Source: Spirosoma lacussanchae (GTDB lineage Bacteria > Bacteroidota > Bacteroidia > Cytophagales > Spirosomataceae). Taken from it: a stretch of 64,000 nucleotides of DNA. The translations under genes were made by a program, and so were the position numbers. The stretch covers positions 1 to 64,000 of the forward strand of contig NZ_SWJG01000010.1 in the NCBI RefSeq assembly GCF_005870035.1, read 5' to 3'. Below the pieces are notes generated by a model. It was not told the origin of the DNA. It did no database searches and was given only the letters and a program-made list of their open reading frames with translations. Numbering within the stretch: the stretch's first letter is position 1; every line of letters starts with the position of its first letter. Below are positions 45,491 to 55,127 of this stretch, one piece after another.

Positions 45491-46663
45491 CTATTCGACC
45501 ACATGGCCTACAAAACCGGCGCCGTTATCGAGAATGAGTTCGCCACGCCGGAAACCGAGTCCACAGGCTTCGCCCGCGTAGAAGACGCCAGCCTGGTAGG
45601 TATGACCCGCCGAATCCTTCGGGAACTCGACGTATTGCTGATAAATTTTTGGGAAATGTCCGTAGTCGCCCCCTACTGCCTGCCGCTCGCTGCCATCGGC
45701 GTTCAGCACGCGCACGTTGGCGCCTTCGCGGCCAAACAGCACTTTTTCAACGCAGGCTTTCCCGGCCAGGGGCTGGCTGTCGGTCTGGAGCAGGAGCGGA
45801 TGGTCAGGGTACATCTCCCAGAGGATTTTCAGCATGTATTTGGACTGGAAAAGCAGTGTGTAGGCTGGGTTCAGCACCACCGCCAGCCGTTTCCGGACAA
45901 TCTCGGTCAGGATCGCCGTCAGCTCAGGTTCTTCTTCAGCAATGGTTTCCCACGGAACGAGCTTAAACCAGAAGTCGAGCTTTTCGAACTCCCCGTTTTT
46001 GGGATTCTGCCAGAAAATACCTTCCTCGGCCGAAAACTCAACCGCATCGATAAAGTCAAACTCCTGCTCAAAACCGGCCTCGCGGGCGGCTTCGCCAATG
46101 AGCGCTACGTTGGCGTCATCTTCCGGAAACCCCCGCATGGCCGACAGCAGCAGCGTTGGCTGTAAATCCGGATTCAGCGCCAGCAGCTCCTCAAACTGCC
46201 CCGTCAGCGTCTCAAACACGGCGTTGAACTGATGACTCTCGTCGAGACCGTTGGCCTTCAGATGAGCATACTGCACCACGGCCGTTTCGGGCAGGCAGGT
46301 GGCAGTGTCGGCGTTGAACTCAATCAGCTTGACGGGTTGCCCATCCACGCCACCGGCGAGGTCGAACCGCCCGTAGAGATGGATGTGCCGATCATCGTCC
46401 CACGACAGTTTGATGAGTTCGATCAGGTTCTCAGGAATACCCAGTTCGGCAAATCGGTTCTCGTCGATCACGTGCTGACCGGCCGCTACAAACATCTCGA
46501 ACAACTCATTGGCAGCCTCGTAATAGGTGTCGGCCTGAGCCGGGGTAATGATCACCGCTTCATTACTCAGGTAAGGTAACGTATCCTGGCCAAGCATCCA
46601 GTCCCAGCCCAGGTTGCGCAGTTGTACGTCAGGCGAAATAGCGAGAGTTTTGAGATGGATCAT
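45491..46663 (-). CDS. Glutathionylspermidine synthase-like ATP-grasp protein
   Basis: A 390-residue protein of the family that includes the synthetase half of E. coli Gss and YgiC. The markers are LIEFNADTATCLPET (metal/ATP site), KLVPWETIAEEEP and AVGGDYGHFPKIYQQYVEFP. The protein has no amidase half. Family members without known product exist in many bacteria; the real substrates here (perhaps a peptide or polyamine) are unknown. It is divergent from the nucleoside hydrolase and probably co-transcribed with the acetyltransferase. Confidence 0.78.
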   Translation of the reverse strand: MIHLKTLAISPDVQLRNLGWDWMLGQDTLPYLSNEAVIITPAQADTYYEAANELFEMFVAAGQHVIDENRFAELGIPENLIELIKLSWDDDRHIHLYGRFDLAGGVDGQPVKLIEFNADTATCLPETAVVQYAHLKANGLDESHQFNAVFETLTGQFEELLALNPDLQPTLLLSAMRGFPEDDANVALIGEAAREAGFEQEFDFIDAVEFSAEEGIFWQNPKNGEFEKLDFWFKLVPWETIAEEEPELTAILTEIVRKRLAVVLNPAYTLLFQSKYMLKILWEMYPDHPLLLQTDSQPLAGKACVEKVLFGREGANVRVLNADGSERQAVGGDYGHFPKIYQQYVEFPKDSAGHTYQAGVFYAGEACGLGFRRGELILDNGAGFVGHVVE

Positions 46664-46717
46664 GAGTATTGGTATGAATAGTACCTTTTAGTAGTATACA
46701 ACAACTGGTGGAGACAA

Positions 46718-47785
46718 ATGACTATTAACTTTTTTACCAAAGAAATGACGTCGACCGGATGTCACCTAGCTATTTTGTTTGGATTGCTCATGGGGCTGAT
46801 GGCCGGTCATGCTCAGGCACAATCTGTTCCAAAAACAGTGTCTAACGCCAACAAAAGCCGCCATTCGACCACCATCCCGGTTATTTTCGATACAGATATG
46901 GGTCCAGACTACGACGATGTGGGCGCCATAGCCCTGCTCCACGCCTACGCCGACAGCGGGCGGGTCCGTATCCTGGCCACCGTAGCCAGCACCAGTTACC
47001 CGAACGTTGGCCGGGTACTCGATGTGCTCAACACGTATTTCGGTCGGCCCGATCTTCCCATCGGCGTTCCTAAAGGCAAAGCCATAACCGACCAGGACCG
47101 GCAGCACTGGTCTGATACGCTCGTGGCCCGCTACCCCCATACCATCCGCTCGAACAGCGACGCACCCGACGCCGTTGCGCTGTACCGGCAGCTGCTGGCC
47201 CGACAACCTGACCAGAGCGTAACCCTTATTTCGGTCGGTTTCCTGACCAATCTGGCCAACCTGCTGACCTCCGGTCCTGACCAGTACTCACCGCTTTCGG
47301 GTCGGGAGTTGGTTCGTCGCAAAGTAAAACAACTGGTCAGCATGGCTGGCCGGTTTCCGACCGGCCGCGAGTTCAACGTCCACATGGACACGCCGGCTTC
47401 GAAAATCGTTTATACCGACTGGCCCACGCCCATGCTGCTGAGTGGCTTCGAGATCGGCGAGAAAATCCACAGCGGTTTACCCCTCATCCAGAACAGCCGC
47501 ATCCGGAACAGCCCCGTCAAAGACGTATTTCGCATCAGCATACCGCTCGACAAGAATGATGCCGGTGGCCGCATGAGCTGGGACCAGACCGCCGTACTGG
47601 TAGCTGCCGAGGGATACACGCCCTACTATACCGTTCAAACGGGGCGGCTCACGCTGAACCCCGACGGCTCCAACGGCTGGGATGCGTCGGGGCGGGGGCA
47701 TCAGTACCTGGTTGAACGGGTCCCCGCCCGTCAGGTCGAACAGCGCATCAACGAACTCATGCAACACCAGCCCATGAAGCACTAA
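46718..47785 (+). CDS. Secreted nucleoside hydrolase-family protein
   Basis: A 355-residue protein with an N-terminal signal (LLMGLMAGHAQAQ) and the calcium-binding motif IFDTDMGPDYDDVGAI of inosine-uridine-type nucleoside hydrolases. It would split the N-glycosidic bond of ribonucleosides in the periplasm, although some relatives act on other ribosides. The late His of the active site is not certain. An inner ATG at 46745 would give a more typical signal peptide. A TACCTTTT box lies before the start. Confidence 0.78.
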   Translation: MTINFFTKEMTSTGCHLAILFGLLMGLMAGHAQAQSVPKTVSNANKSRHSTTIPVIFDTDMGPDYDDVGAIALLHAYADSGRVRILATVASTSYPNVGRVLDVLNTYFGRPDLPIGVPKGKAITDQDRQHWSDTLVARYPHTIRSNSDAPDAVALYRQLLARQPDQSVTLISVGFLTNLANLLTSGPDQYSPLSGRELVRRKVKQLVSMAGRFPTGREFNVHMDTPASKIVYTDWPTPMLLSGFEIGEKIHSGLPLIQNSRIRNSPVKDVFRISIPLDKNDAGGRMSWDQTAVLVAAEGYTPYYTVQTGRLTLNPDGSNGWDASGRGHQYLVERVPARQVEQRINELMQHQPMKH

Positions 47786-47858
47786 ACGCATGGAAACACA
47801 ATCAAAGAAAGCGCCTACTTATTGCCGATGTCTGGTTTTTTATTGCCGCTCTGTTCCG

Positions 47859-47866
47859 TAGTTTTG
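47859..47866 (+). promoter_or_regulatory. Candidate -7 box of the YifB gene
   Basis: TAGTTTTG matches TAnnTTTG and lies 32 bases before ATG 47899. No TTG lies at the usual distance, so the box is tentative. Confidence 0.4.
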
Positions 47867-47898
47867 ACGCTCTCCAGCAGTCAATTTCGTAACTCTGT

Positions 47899-49440
47899 AT
47901 GTTAGCCAAAACCTTCGGCGCGGCCGTATATGGCGTCAATGCCACACTGATTACCATTGAAGTAACCGTTAGTCAGGGGCTTCACTTCTTCCTGGTAGGC
48001 CTCCCCGACAGCGCCGTCAAGGAAAGCGAACAGCGGGTCGAAGCGTCGCTGAAACACCTCGGCTACCGGATGCCGCGGCAGAAAATTGTGGTCAACCTGG
48101 CGCCGGCCGACATCCGTAAAGAAGGGTCGGCCTACGACCTGCCCATTGGTCTCTGCGTGCTGCAATCGTCCGAACAGCTAAATTCCCAGCGCAACCTGGC
48201 CGACTATGTGATCATGGGCGAACTATCTCTCGATGGCCGACTTCGACCCATTAAAGGGGTATTGCCTATTGCCATCGAAGCCCGCAAGCAAGGGTTCAAA
48301 GGGTTCGTTTTGCCCGCCGAAAACGCGCAGGAAGCCGCCATTGTCAACAATCTCGACATCATCGGGGTCGAAACCTTACAGGATGCGGCCGAATTTTTCG
48401 AAGGTAAAAAAGATATAGAACCCCTCGTTACCGACACCCGCGACCTGTTTCAGCATCAGATCAATGCGTACGAAGTCGATTTCTCCCACGTTCAGGGGCA
48501 GGAAAACATCAAACGGGCCATGGAGATAGCGGCTGCCGGTGGTCATAACGTCATCATGATTGGTCCACCGGGTGCGGGCAAGACCATGCTGGCCAAACGA
48601 CTGCCGAGTATACTGCCGCCCCTGACCCTGCAGGAAGCGCTCGAAACAACCAAGATTCATTCGGTGGCGGGTAAGCTGGGAACCCGCGCCACCCTGATTG
48701 CAACCCGTCCTTACCGGGCTCCGCACCACACCATCAGCGACGCAGCCCTGGTGGGCGGGGGCGGTTTTCCGCAGCCGGGCGAGATCTCTCTGGCGCATAA
48801 CGGGGTTCTGTTTCTGGATGAGCTACCCGAGTTCAAACGATCGGCGCTGGAGGTGATGCGCCAACCGCTCGAAGACCGCAAGGTGAGCATTTCGCGAGCC
48901 AGATGGGCGGTAGAGTTTCCGGCCTCATTTATGCTCATTGCCAGCATGAACCCCTGCCCCTGCGGTTACTACAACCACCCCGAAAAAGAATGCGTCTGCG
49001 GACCAGGCGTTGTGCAGAAGTACCTGGCCAAGATCAGCGGTCCTCTGCTCGACCGGATCGATCTGCACGTTGAGGTAACCCCTGTTTCGTTCGATCAGAT
49101 GACCGCCAACCGCCCCGCCGAAACCAGCGAAGCCATTCGGGAACGGGTTATCCGGGCACGCGCTATCCAGACGACCCGGTTTGCCGACCAAGGTGGCATC
49201 TACTCCAACGCCATGATGCCCTCGCAGATGGTGAAAGAGGTCTGCCAGATCAATGATGCCGGCCGCGCTTTGCTCAAGACGGCTATGGAACGGCTCGGTT
49301 TGTCGGCTCGCGCCTACGACCGTATCCTGAAAGTATCGCGCACGATTGCCGACCTGGCCGGGACCGACGAAATCCGCATCGAGCACCTCGCCGAAGCTAT
49401 CCAGTACCGGAGCCTGGACCGCGAAAACTGGGCGGGCTAA
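47899..49440 (+). CDS. YifB-family magnesium-chelatase-like AAA+ ATPase
   Basis: A 513-residue ATPase related to ComM, which in other bacteria helps branch migration during natural transformation. It has an N-terminal Lon-protease-like fold (FGAAVYGVNATLITIEV), Walker A GPPGAGKTMLAKRL, Walker B VLFLDELPEF, and the cysteine-containing MNPCPCGYY insert with the C-terminal YDRILKVSRTIADLAG. All key residues are present, so it should be active. The neighbours give no hint of a competence locus. Confidence 0.88.
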   Translation: MLAKTFGAAVYGVNATLITIEVTVSQGLHFFLVGLPDSAVKESEQRVEASLKHLGYRMPRQKIVVNLAPADIRKEGSAYDLPIGLCVLQSSEQLNSQRNLADYVIMGELSLDGRLRPIKGVLPIAIEARKQGFKGFVLPAENAQEAAIVNNLDIIGVETLQDAAEFFEGKKDIEPLVTDTRDLFQHQINAYEVDFSHVQGQENIKRAMEIAAAGGHNVIMIGPPGAGKTMLAKRLPSILPPLTLQEALETTKIHSVAGKLGTRATLIATRPYRAPHHTISDAALVGGGGFPQPGEISLAHNGVLFLDELPEFKRSALEVMRQPLEDRKVSISRARWAVEFPASFMLIASMNPCPCGYYNHPEKECVCGPGVVQKYLAKISGPLLDRIDLHVEVTPVSFDQMTANRPAETSEAIRERVIRARAIQTTRFADQGGIYSNAMMPSQMVKEVCQINDAGRALLKTAMERLGLSARAYDRILKVSRTIADLAGTDEIRIEHLAEAIQYRSLDRENWAG

Positions 49441-49567
49441 CGGTAGTCCGGCGTCAGAAAACCACTCAGCGACCCTATAGCCAAACCAATTCTGTGCGCT
49501 ATTTTGCGATTCATCCGGCGTTGGTTTCTACCAATCCGTCACATTCACTTAACTGACTCATCGACCT

Positions 49568-50077
49568 ATGCTACAAACACCCTACTGGCTACGGCCTGTG
49601 CTGATCCTGTGTTTCCTATTCTTCCGGCTCCTGTCTGTTCAGGCGCAGCTACCCAACCAGTGGCACGGAACCTGGGCGGGCACCATGCACATCTACCGGC
49701 AGCAGGCGCTGGTCGATAGTGTGCCGGTGCGGCTAACGATTGCACCAGCCGATAAACCCGGGGTGCTGACCTGGCGCACCGACTACCTGTCGCCGAAACA
49801 GCCGATGACCAAAGACTACCCCCTCGTTACCAAAGACGCGGCCAGGGGTATTTACATCACCGACGAAGGGGGCGGCACGGTGCTGACCAACTACCTATTC
49901 GGCAACAAGCTGTACAACGTGTTCGAGGTGCAGGGTATACTGCTGACGGCTACCTACGAACTGCGCGGCAACGAGCTGATTTTCGAGGTGACATCGGGCA
50001 AAAAACTGGCTGACCCAGCCAACGGCGTCAGCAGCTACGCCGTCGACAACCTGCAGCGGGTCGTGTTCAGGAAGTAG
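49568..50077 (+). CDS. Secreted protein of unknown function
   Basis: A 169-residue protein with a signal peptide ending LLSVQAQ, then a beta-rich domain starting PNQWHGTWAGTMHIY. The pattern of W-x-G-T-W and repeated aromatic strands suggests a small lipocalin-like barrel, as in many exported Cytophagales proteins, but no named family is recognised. It is convergent with the isomerase-like gene, with only four bases between the stops. Confidence 0.65.
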   Translation: MLQTPYWLRPVLILCFLFFRLLSVQAQLPNQWHGTWAGTMHIYRQQALVDSVPVRLTIAPADKPGVLTWRTDYLSPKQPMTKDYPLVTKDAARGIYITDEGGGTVLTNYLFGNKLYNVFEVQGILLTATYELRGNELIFEVTSGKKLADPANGVSSYAVDNLQRVVFRK

Positions 50078-50081
50078 GTGG

Positions 50082-51014
50082 TCAGGCCAGTGGAATGGCG
50101 GCTTCGTCGGCTTTCCGGATCACGTAGCGCCGGGCTTCGTCGTATTCGTCGGCCGTGTGCAGGTGTTCCAGCATGAGCGGAACCGACTGCGGCAGCGAGG
50201 TTACGTTGCGGAGGTAGGCTGTATAATCCATACCGCCCCGACCGGGCATAGTTTCGGCAAAATGACCGTCTTTGCCGGTTATATCTTTGGCATGGGCCGA
50301 TACCACCCACCGCCCCAGCTTGCGAAACGTATCGTTGATTAGCGCCGTGTTGTTGTAGTACCGATCCGGCGAGTTGATGATGTTGGCTATGTCGATATGC
50401 GCGCCGAAAGCCGGGCGGTCAATGGCCCTGATAAATTTCAGGTACGCGTCGGCCCCGTCGGGCGGGCTCCAGCCCATCATCTCGAGCGCAAATTTGGTGC
50501 GTTTCGGTTTTACGGCATCGATGATCCGGCGGCAGTTCTCTACGGTCTCCTCAAAAAACTGCACGCTCATGTTCCGCGCATGGGGCCCGTCCCAGTGGGT
50601 AGGATTGTACGAACCCGCAATGTTCACGCAGGTCAGTGCGCCAACGGCTTCGGCCAGAGCCAGGCGTTCTGTCACATACGCCAGATTTTTAGCGCGCCGG
50701 GTCGCGTCCTGATCGAGCATATTCACCCAGGCGCCTACCTCCGCGATGATCACGTTCTGGTCGGCAAACGCTTTTCGGATGGCGTCGATGCGAACCGTAT
50801 CGGTCAGCTTCACGTCCGGAACGTAGGCTGCGCTATAACGTAACCGGCGGTGTTCCCGCGCCAGTTCGACCGGATCGTCGCTGCTGAGGAAGACAGGCCC
50901 ACCCAGCCGTAACGGTTTTTGTTCGGTCAGAAACGCCGGAATAGGCGGTGTCAGCAGCCCCCCGGTCAGCACAGCCGACGAACGCAGAAAGTAACGACGA
51001 GAAACAAACGGCAT
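50082..51014 (-). CDS. Sugar phosphate isomerase/epimerase-like TIM barrel, exported by a Tat-like signal
   Basis: A 310-residue xylose-isomerase-like TIM barrel. The start is set at ATG 51014 because it gives SRRYFLRSSA, a twin-arginine signal. Barrel and metal features include NIAGSYNPTHWDGPH, ALEMMGWSPP, FGAHIDIANIIN and SAHAKDI. It is divergent, 66 bases away, from a dehydrogenase with a similar signal, so the two could serve one periplasmic sugar pathway. Substrate unknown. Confidence 0.78.
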   Translation of the reverse strand: MPFVSRRYFLRSSAVLTGGLLTPPIPAFLTEQKPLRLGGPVFLSSDDPVELAREHRRLRYSAAYVPDVKLTDTVRIDAIRKAFADQNVIIAEVGAWVNMLDQDATRRAKNLAYVTERLALAEAVGALTCVNIAGSYNPTHWDGPHARNMSVQFFEETVENCRRIIDAVKPKRTKFALEMMGWSPPDGADAYLKFIRAIDRPAFGAHIDIANIINSPDRYYNNTALINDTFRKLGRWVVSAHAKDITGKDGHFAETMPGRGGMDYTAYLRNVTSLPQSVPLMLEHLHTADEYDEARRYVIRKADEAAIPLA

Positions 51015-51080
51015 AGATACAGTCGGGTAAATCTGGCAGACAGCCGGCTTTAGATCTGTGGAATAAAACCCGTCACGCTT

Positions 51081-52532
51081 ATGCAATCTACTCGTCGTAC
51101 GTTTATTAAAACCCTTTCAGCGGCTTCGGCCCTGACCGCTGCGGGGGGAGTTCAAACGGTTCTGGGCAACGTTGGAACCCCCGCCTATATTCCTAACCTG
51201 GCCCGCATCAGCCCGAACGATAAAATACGGATTGCAACCATCGGCATGGGTATCCAGGGCAATTATGACACCATGGCGGCTTTGCGCAACCCGGATGTAG
51301 AACTGGTAGCCGTTGCCGATCTGTACGACGGCCGACTCGCCCACGCCAAATCAGCTTTCGGCAAGGATAAAGAACTCTTCGCCACCCGCGACTTCCGGGA
51401 GGTGCTGGCCCGACCCGACGTAGATGCCGTACTGGTCGTTACCCCCGACCACTGGCACGACCATATCACCATTGCCGCCCTGAAAGCGGGTAAACATGTG
51501 TACTGCGAGAAACCGATGGTGCAGCATATGAAGGAAGGCAAACCAGTGATCGACGCCTGGCGAAAATCAGGCAAAACGATGCAGGTCGGCAGCCAGCGCA
51601 TTAGCAGTTCGTCGTTTCAGGAAGCCAAACGAATGATTCAGGCAGGCGACATTGGCCAGATCAACTACATCGAATCGAACAACGACCGTTTCAACGCCAT
51701 CGGAGCCTGGAACTACTCGGTACCGCCCGATGCCTCGCTGACAACCCTCGACTGGGACCGTTTCCTCGGCGACGCGCCCAAACGGCCGTTCGACGCCAAG
51801 CGCTTTTTCCGGTGGCGCAACTACAAAGATTACGGCACCGGCGTAGCGGGCGATTTGTTCGTACACCTCATTACGGGCGTTCATTTCGTAACCAACTCGC
51901 TCGGCCCAACCCGCATTTTCTCGTCGGGTAACCTGGCCTACTGGAAAGACGGGCGCGACGTACCCGATGTTATGACCAGCGTTATGGACTACCCCAAAAC
52001 CGACGCCCACGAGGCCTTTCAGATGGTGCTTCGCGTTAACTTCGCCAATGCCGGCAAAATCCAGAACGTAACCCGCATCATCGGCAACGAAGGGCAGATC
52101 GAATTTTCGGAAGAGAACCTGATCCTGACCAAGAAAAAACTACCCGTTGCACCCGGCTACGGCAATTACGACAGCTACTTTACCTTCACCCCGGAGGTTC
52201 AGCAGGAATTCGTGAAAAAGTACGATGCTCAGTACCCACCCGAAACCCGTACGGCCGAGCCGGTTAAGGAGGTTCGGTTCGAATCGCCCAAGAACGAAGA
52301 CGGCCACGCCCGTCATTTCGCCGACTTCTTCAAGAACGTTCGCGAAGGTAGCCAGGGCACCATCGAAGATCCGGTCTTCGGTTTCCGGGCAGCCGCTCCA
52401 GTGCTGGCCTGCAACGAAAGCTATTTTGAGCAGAAAGTGGTACACTGGGACCCCGTTACCATGACCCAAAAGAGCCCGGCCTCGACAACGACCGCTAAAA
52501 AGCCGGTTACGGCTAAAGCAAAGCGGACCTAA
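51081..52532 (+). CDS. Gfo/Idh/MocA oxidoreductase with twin-arginine signal
   Basis: A 483-residue NAD(P)-linked oxidoreductase. The N-terminus STRRTFIKTLSAASAL is a Tat signal. The Rossmann part has IRIATIGMGIQGNYDTM and the family motif KHVYCEKPM. The second domain has DWDRFLGDAPKRPFDAKRFF and RNYKDYGTGVAGDLFVH, common in exported family members that hold their cofactor tightly. It is divergent from the isomerase-like gene. The C-terminus ends in a Thr/Lys/Ala-rich tail. Confidence 0.86.
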   Translation: MQSTRRTFIKTLSAASALTAAGGVQTVLGNVGTPAYIPNLARISPNDKIRIATIGMGIQGNYDTMAALRNPDVELVAVADLYDGRLAHAKSAFGKDKELFATRDFREVLARPDVDAVLVVTPDHWHDHITIAALKAGKHVYCEKPMVQHMKEGKPVIDAWRKSGKTMQVGSQRISSSSFQEAKRMIQAGDIGQINYIESNNDRFNAIGAWNYSVPPDASLTTLDWDRFLGDAPKRPFDAKRFFRWRNYKDYGTGVAGDLFVHLITGVHFVTNSLGPTRIFSSGNLAYWKDGRDVPDVMTSVMDYPKTDAHEAFQMVLRVNFANAGKIQNVTRIIGNEGQIEFSEENLILTKKKLPVAPGYGNYDSYFTFTPEVQQEFVKKYDAQYPPETRTAEPVKEVRFESPKNEDGHARHFADFFKNVREGSQGTIEDPVFGFRAAAPVLACNESYFEQKVVHWDPVTMTQKSPASTTTAKKPVTAKAKRT

Positions 52533-52567
52533 ATCGGCCGGAACGTTTCAGGAGTATATACCCATAC

Positions 52568-52611
52568 GTCACTGTGGTTCAGCGGATGGCTGGCCATAGT
52601 GACGTATTTTT
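52568..52611 (+). terminator. Terminator of the oxidoreductase gene, overlapping a promoter-like box
   Basis: GTCACTGTGG (52568-52577) pairs with CCATAGTGAC (52594-52603), and a T5 run follows. The same T run makes TATTTTTG (52605-52612), a -7 match 18 bases before the next start at 52630, so terminator and promoter may share bases. Confidence 0.6.
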
Positions 52612-52629
52612 GTGAACGAACGAATCGCT

Positions 52630-53322
52630 ATGCCGACAACCCCTGTTTCCCAAACCACCGCCCGTTACCGCCAACCCGGCCGATGGATTTGGCGCGGAGC
52701 GTTGCTGGCGTTACTGCTGTGGATACTAGTCGACGTGTTCGTGCCGGTTCAGCACAGCATCCGCCGTTTCGATCCGGCTGAAGTAGCCCGACTCGAAACG
52801 GCCATGTGGCGCTCGTACTACGATAGGCGACCGGTGTTACTGTTCGGACAGCTGAGGGGTGGACTGCAGCAGCAGTTTCATGCGCCTTTCTGGCGGTCGG
52901 TGGGGCTGGCCATTCAGGCAACCCGAGCCGCGTTTGTCTTCAAGAAAGGTCAGTCGCAAGCCGATTACGAGCGGGCATTACCGATCCTTGTCGATTATTA
53001 CGAATCGATTCAGAACCTGAGCGAAGATCGTTTCAACGTGGGCCAGCTGGCGGCTTCTGAGCTCAACTGGTGGATCGTACACCGGCAGCGCGATCGCTAC
53101 ACCTACGCCGATCTGGCCGACGCGCTCGCGCAGACGGCCGCCGTTCAGTATAACCAGCCGCCTGCCGTGTTTGGCCTTTATGCCCGGCAGCGGGCCGAAG
53201 CCATGCGCCTGTGTGATGAAGCAGGGCAGCAGGCGGGCGGGGCCACCGAAACCGACTGGCAACAGATTGAGCAGGCGCTGAACCAGGCCTGGGCGTCGTT
53301 GTATAAAGAAGTACGTCGATGA
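52630..53322 (+). CDS. Membrane-anchored hypothetical protein
   Basis: A 230-residue protein with one span near the start (GALLALLLWILVDVFVPV) and a helical, mostly soluble rest with several RY/YDRR clusters. No family is recognised. ATG 52630 is chosen; an upstream GTG would add six residues. It is convergent with the sigma-like gene, seven bases away. Nothing indicates its role. Confidence 0.65.
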   Translation: MPTTPVSQTTARYRQPGRWIWRGALLALLLWILVDVFVPVQHSIRRFDPAEVARLETAMWRSYYDRRPVLLFGQLRGGLQQQFHAPFWRSVGLAIQATRAAFVFKKGQSQADYERALPILVDYYESIQNLSEDRFNVGQLAASELNWWIVHRQRDRYTYADLADALAQTAAVQYNQPPAVFGLYARQRAEAMRLCDEAGQQAGGATETDWQQIEQALNQAWASLYKEVRR

Positions 53323-53329
53323 GAGCCGC

Positions 53330-53854
53330 TCACCGGCGGAGCTTCAGCAATGCGTCCCGAAGCTGCTGGCGGGCACTGGCAACGGGCAAGCCCACCGACC
53401 CGGCGGCTTCTTCGGGGGTACAATTGCCAAACAGTACTGAGTTTAGAAACTGCTTTTGTTTTTCTTCCGGACTCTGGGCCACCGCTACAGACTTGGCAAA
53501 CGAGTGAGCAGGTTGGGTAACCGCAACCGAGCCGCTGGCCGACAACTGAATAGTAGCCTGAGGGGCGGACTTCTGAGTGGCCACCGCATCGTTTGCCGTT
53601 TGCCGGGCCCGGGTCAGGAGCCAGACAAAGAACGGCTGCTTTTCGGGGCGGTAGGTCTCAATAGCGGAACGGATATCCGTAAACGTTTCAATCAGCAGCC
53701 CAGCCGCTTTCTGATCATCGCACACGATCTGGTTGATCACGCCGAGCAGTACAGGGGCGTATTGATCGTACAAACGGGTAAACGCTTCCGTCTTGCCGGT
53801 CTTCAGTTCGCTAACCAGCGCAAACTCCTTCGATCGTAAGACAGGTGACAGCAT
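53330..53854 (-). CDS. Atypical short sigma-70-like protein
   Basis: A 174-residue protein with a sigma region 2-like half (AFTRLYDQYAPVLLGVINQI, then FTDIRSAIETYRPEKQPFFVWLLTRARQ) and a degraded region 4 (NCTPEEAAGSVGLPVASARQQLRDALLKLRR). Between them lies a Ser/Ala/Gln-rich linker. The -10 recognition helix lacks many of the usual residues (for example EDLTQD-like acidic turn is missing). It may be a weak ECF sigma factor or a derived regulator. No partner anti-sigma gene is adjacent. Confidence 0.65.
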   Translation of the reverse strand: MLSPVLRSKEFALVSELKTGKTEAFTRLYDQYAPVLLGVINQIVCDDQKAAGLLIETFTDIRSAIETYRPEKQPFFVWLLTRARQTANDAVATQKSAPQATIQLSASGSVAVTQPAHSFAKSVAVAQSPEEKQKQFLNSVLFGNCTPEEAAGSVGLPVASARQQLRDALLKLRR

Positions 53855-54083
53855 TGGGGTACGTTGTTGAGGTTATTTTTCGCAAAAAGGCCGAATAATC
53901 AACTTATCGCCCCTTTCCCAGTCATATGTAGCTACCAGTAAACTAAGTATGAATGGAAAGGTTTTACAAGGTTAATCATATTCGACCTATATACTAGCTT
54001 CCTTCTTTCATTAAAAAAATAAGCTGGCAATCCGGGCCGTATGCCTGCTTTCTGGGTTGTATCTTTATACAGCATACCCTTAC

Positions 54084-55127
54084 ATGCAACTTACCATTTC
54101 TCCCGAGAACCCGCTTGAGTGGTTTGCCCTGCGCGCTAACCTGGTTGCGGTTCCCATTCTGCACGTTCAGATCATGCCGGTACTGGCCAAAGCCGTGCTC
54201 GAAGCCGCTGACAAGGGCGTATTTGAAGCTACAAAGAACGGGCCAAAATCGCTCGACAGCCTGACTTCCGAGCTACGACTCAACAAAAAAGCCCTGGGCG
54301 AACTGTTGGGCCTGCTGACGGCCCTGGGCTATTTCACCTACCAGGATGGGTTGTTCAGCCTGACCAGCATGGCCCGGCGGTTTGCGCTCAAAGATGACCC
54401 AAGGTCGGTTTACGGCATGATGATTTTCAACAACCGGGTCGTCTGGGACTGGATGAGTCAGCTGGGTACCTACCTCGAAACGGGCGAAGGAGTTCATTAC
54501 CACGACAAACTGACGCCCGAACAATGGCGCTATTATCAGGAAGCGATGGTTGCCGCCAGCAATACCGAAGCGCCCGAGTTTGGCCGTCGGGCACCCGTCC
54601 CCAAACATGCCCGCACCATGCTCGATATTGGCGGCTCACACGGGCAGCACTCGGCGGCTTTGTGTCGGCGGCTGTCAGGGCTTAGCTCGGTTATTCTCGA
54701 TCTGCCCGAGGCCATTGACCAGGCCGCTCCCCTGCTGGCCCGACAAAACATGGGCGACCGCGTCCGGCATCGGCCCGGCAACGCCCTCACCGACGATTTT
54801 GGCGATGCGCAGTACGACATTGTGCTGCTCTCGAGCCTGGCCCACCACTTTACGCCGGAACAGAATCAGCAGGTGGCCGACAAAGTAGCGCGGGCGCTGC
54901 GGCCCGGTGGGGTTTTTATTGTCAACGAGTTTATCCGGCCCGAAACCGGTGCCAGGCCCGAACTGCTCGGCAGCAGCACCGATCTTTTTTACGGCCTCAG
55001 CAGCACAGCGGGCAACTATTCAATCGATGAAATCAGCGAATGGCAGCAGCGAGCCGGTCTCAAACCACACAAGGTTGTCCGGTACCGCACCGTTCCCGGC
55101 CGGGCCATGGTCGTTGCGAAGAAATAA
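54084..55127 (+). CDS. SAM-dependent methyltransferase (O-methyltransferase type)
   Basis: A 347-residue enzyme. An N-terminal winged-helix dimerisation domain (ADKGVFEATK, LRLNKKALGELLGLL, about residues 40-100) is followed by the Rossmann methyltransferase domain with motif I MLDIGGSHGQH and LLSSLAHHF. This is the plan of small-molecule O-methyltransferases such as hydroxyneurosporene or quinone-type enzymes. The substrate is unknown. ATG 54084 is chosen over a TTG. A TATCTTTA box lies at 54060-54067. Confidence 0.82.
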   Translation: MQLTISPENPLEWFALRANLVAVPILHVQIMPVLAKAVLEAADKGVFEATKNGPKSLDSLTSELRLNKKALGELLGLLTALGYFTYQDGLFSLTSMARRFALKDDPRSVYGMMIFNNRVVWDWMSQLGTYLETGEGVHYHDKLTPEQWRYYQEAMVAASNTEAPEFGRRAPVPKHARTMLDIGGSHGQHSAALCRRLSGLSSVILDLPEAIDQAAPLLARQNMGDRVRHRPGNALTDDFGDAQYDIVLLSSLAHHFTPEQNQQVADKVARALRPGGVFIVNEFIRPETGARPELLGSSTDLFYGLSSTAGNYSIDEISEWQQRAGLKPHKVVRYRTVPGRAMVVAKK

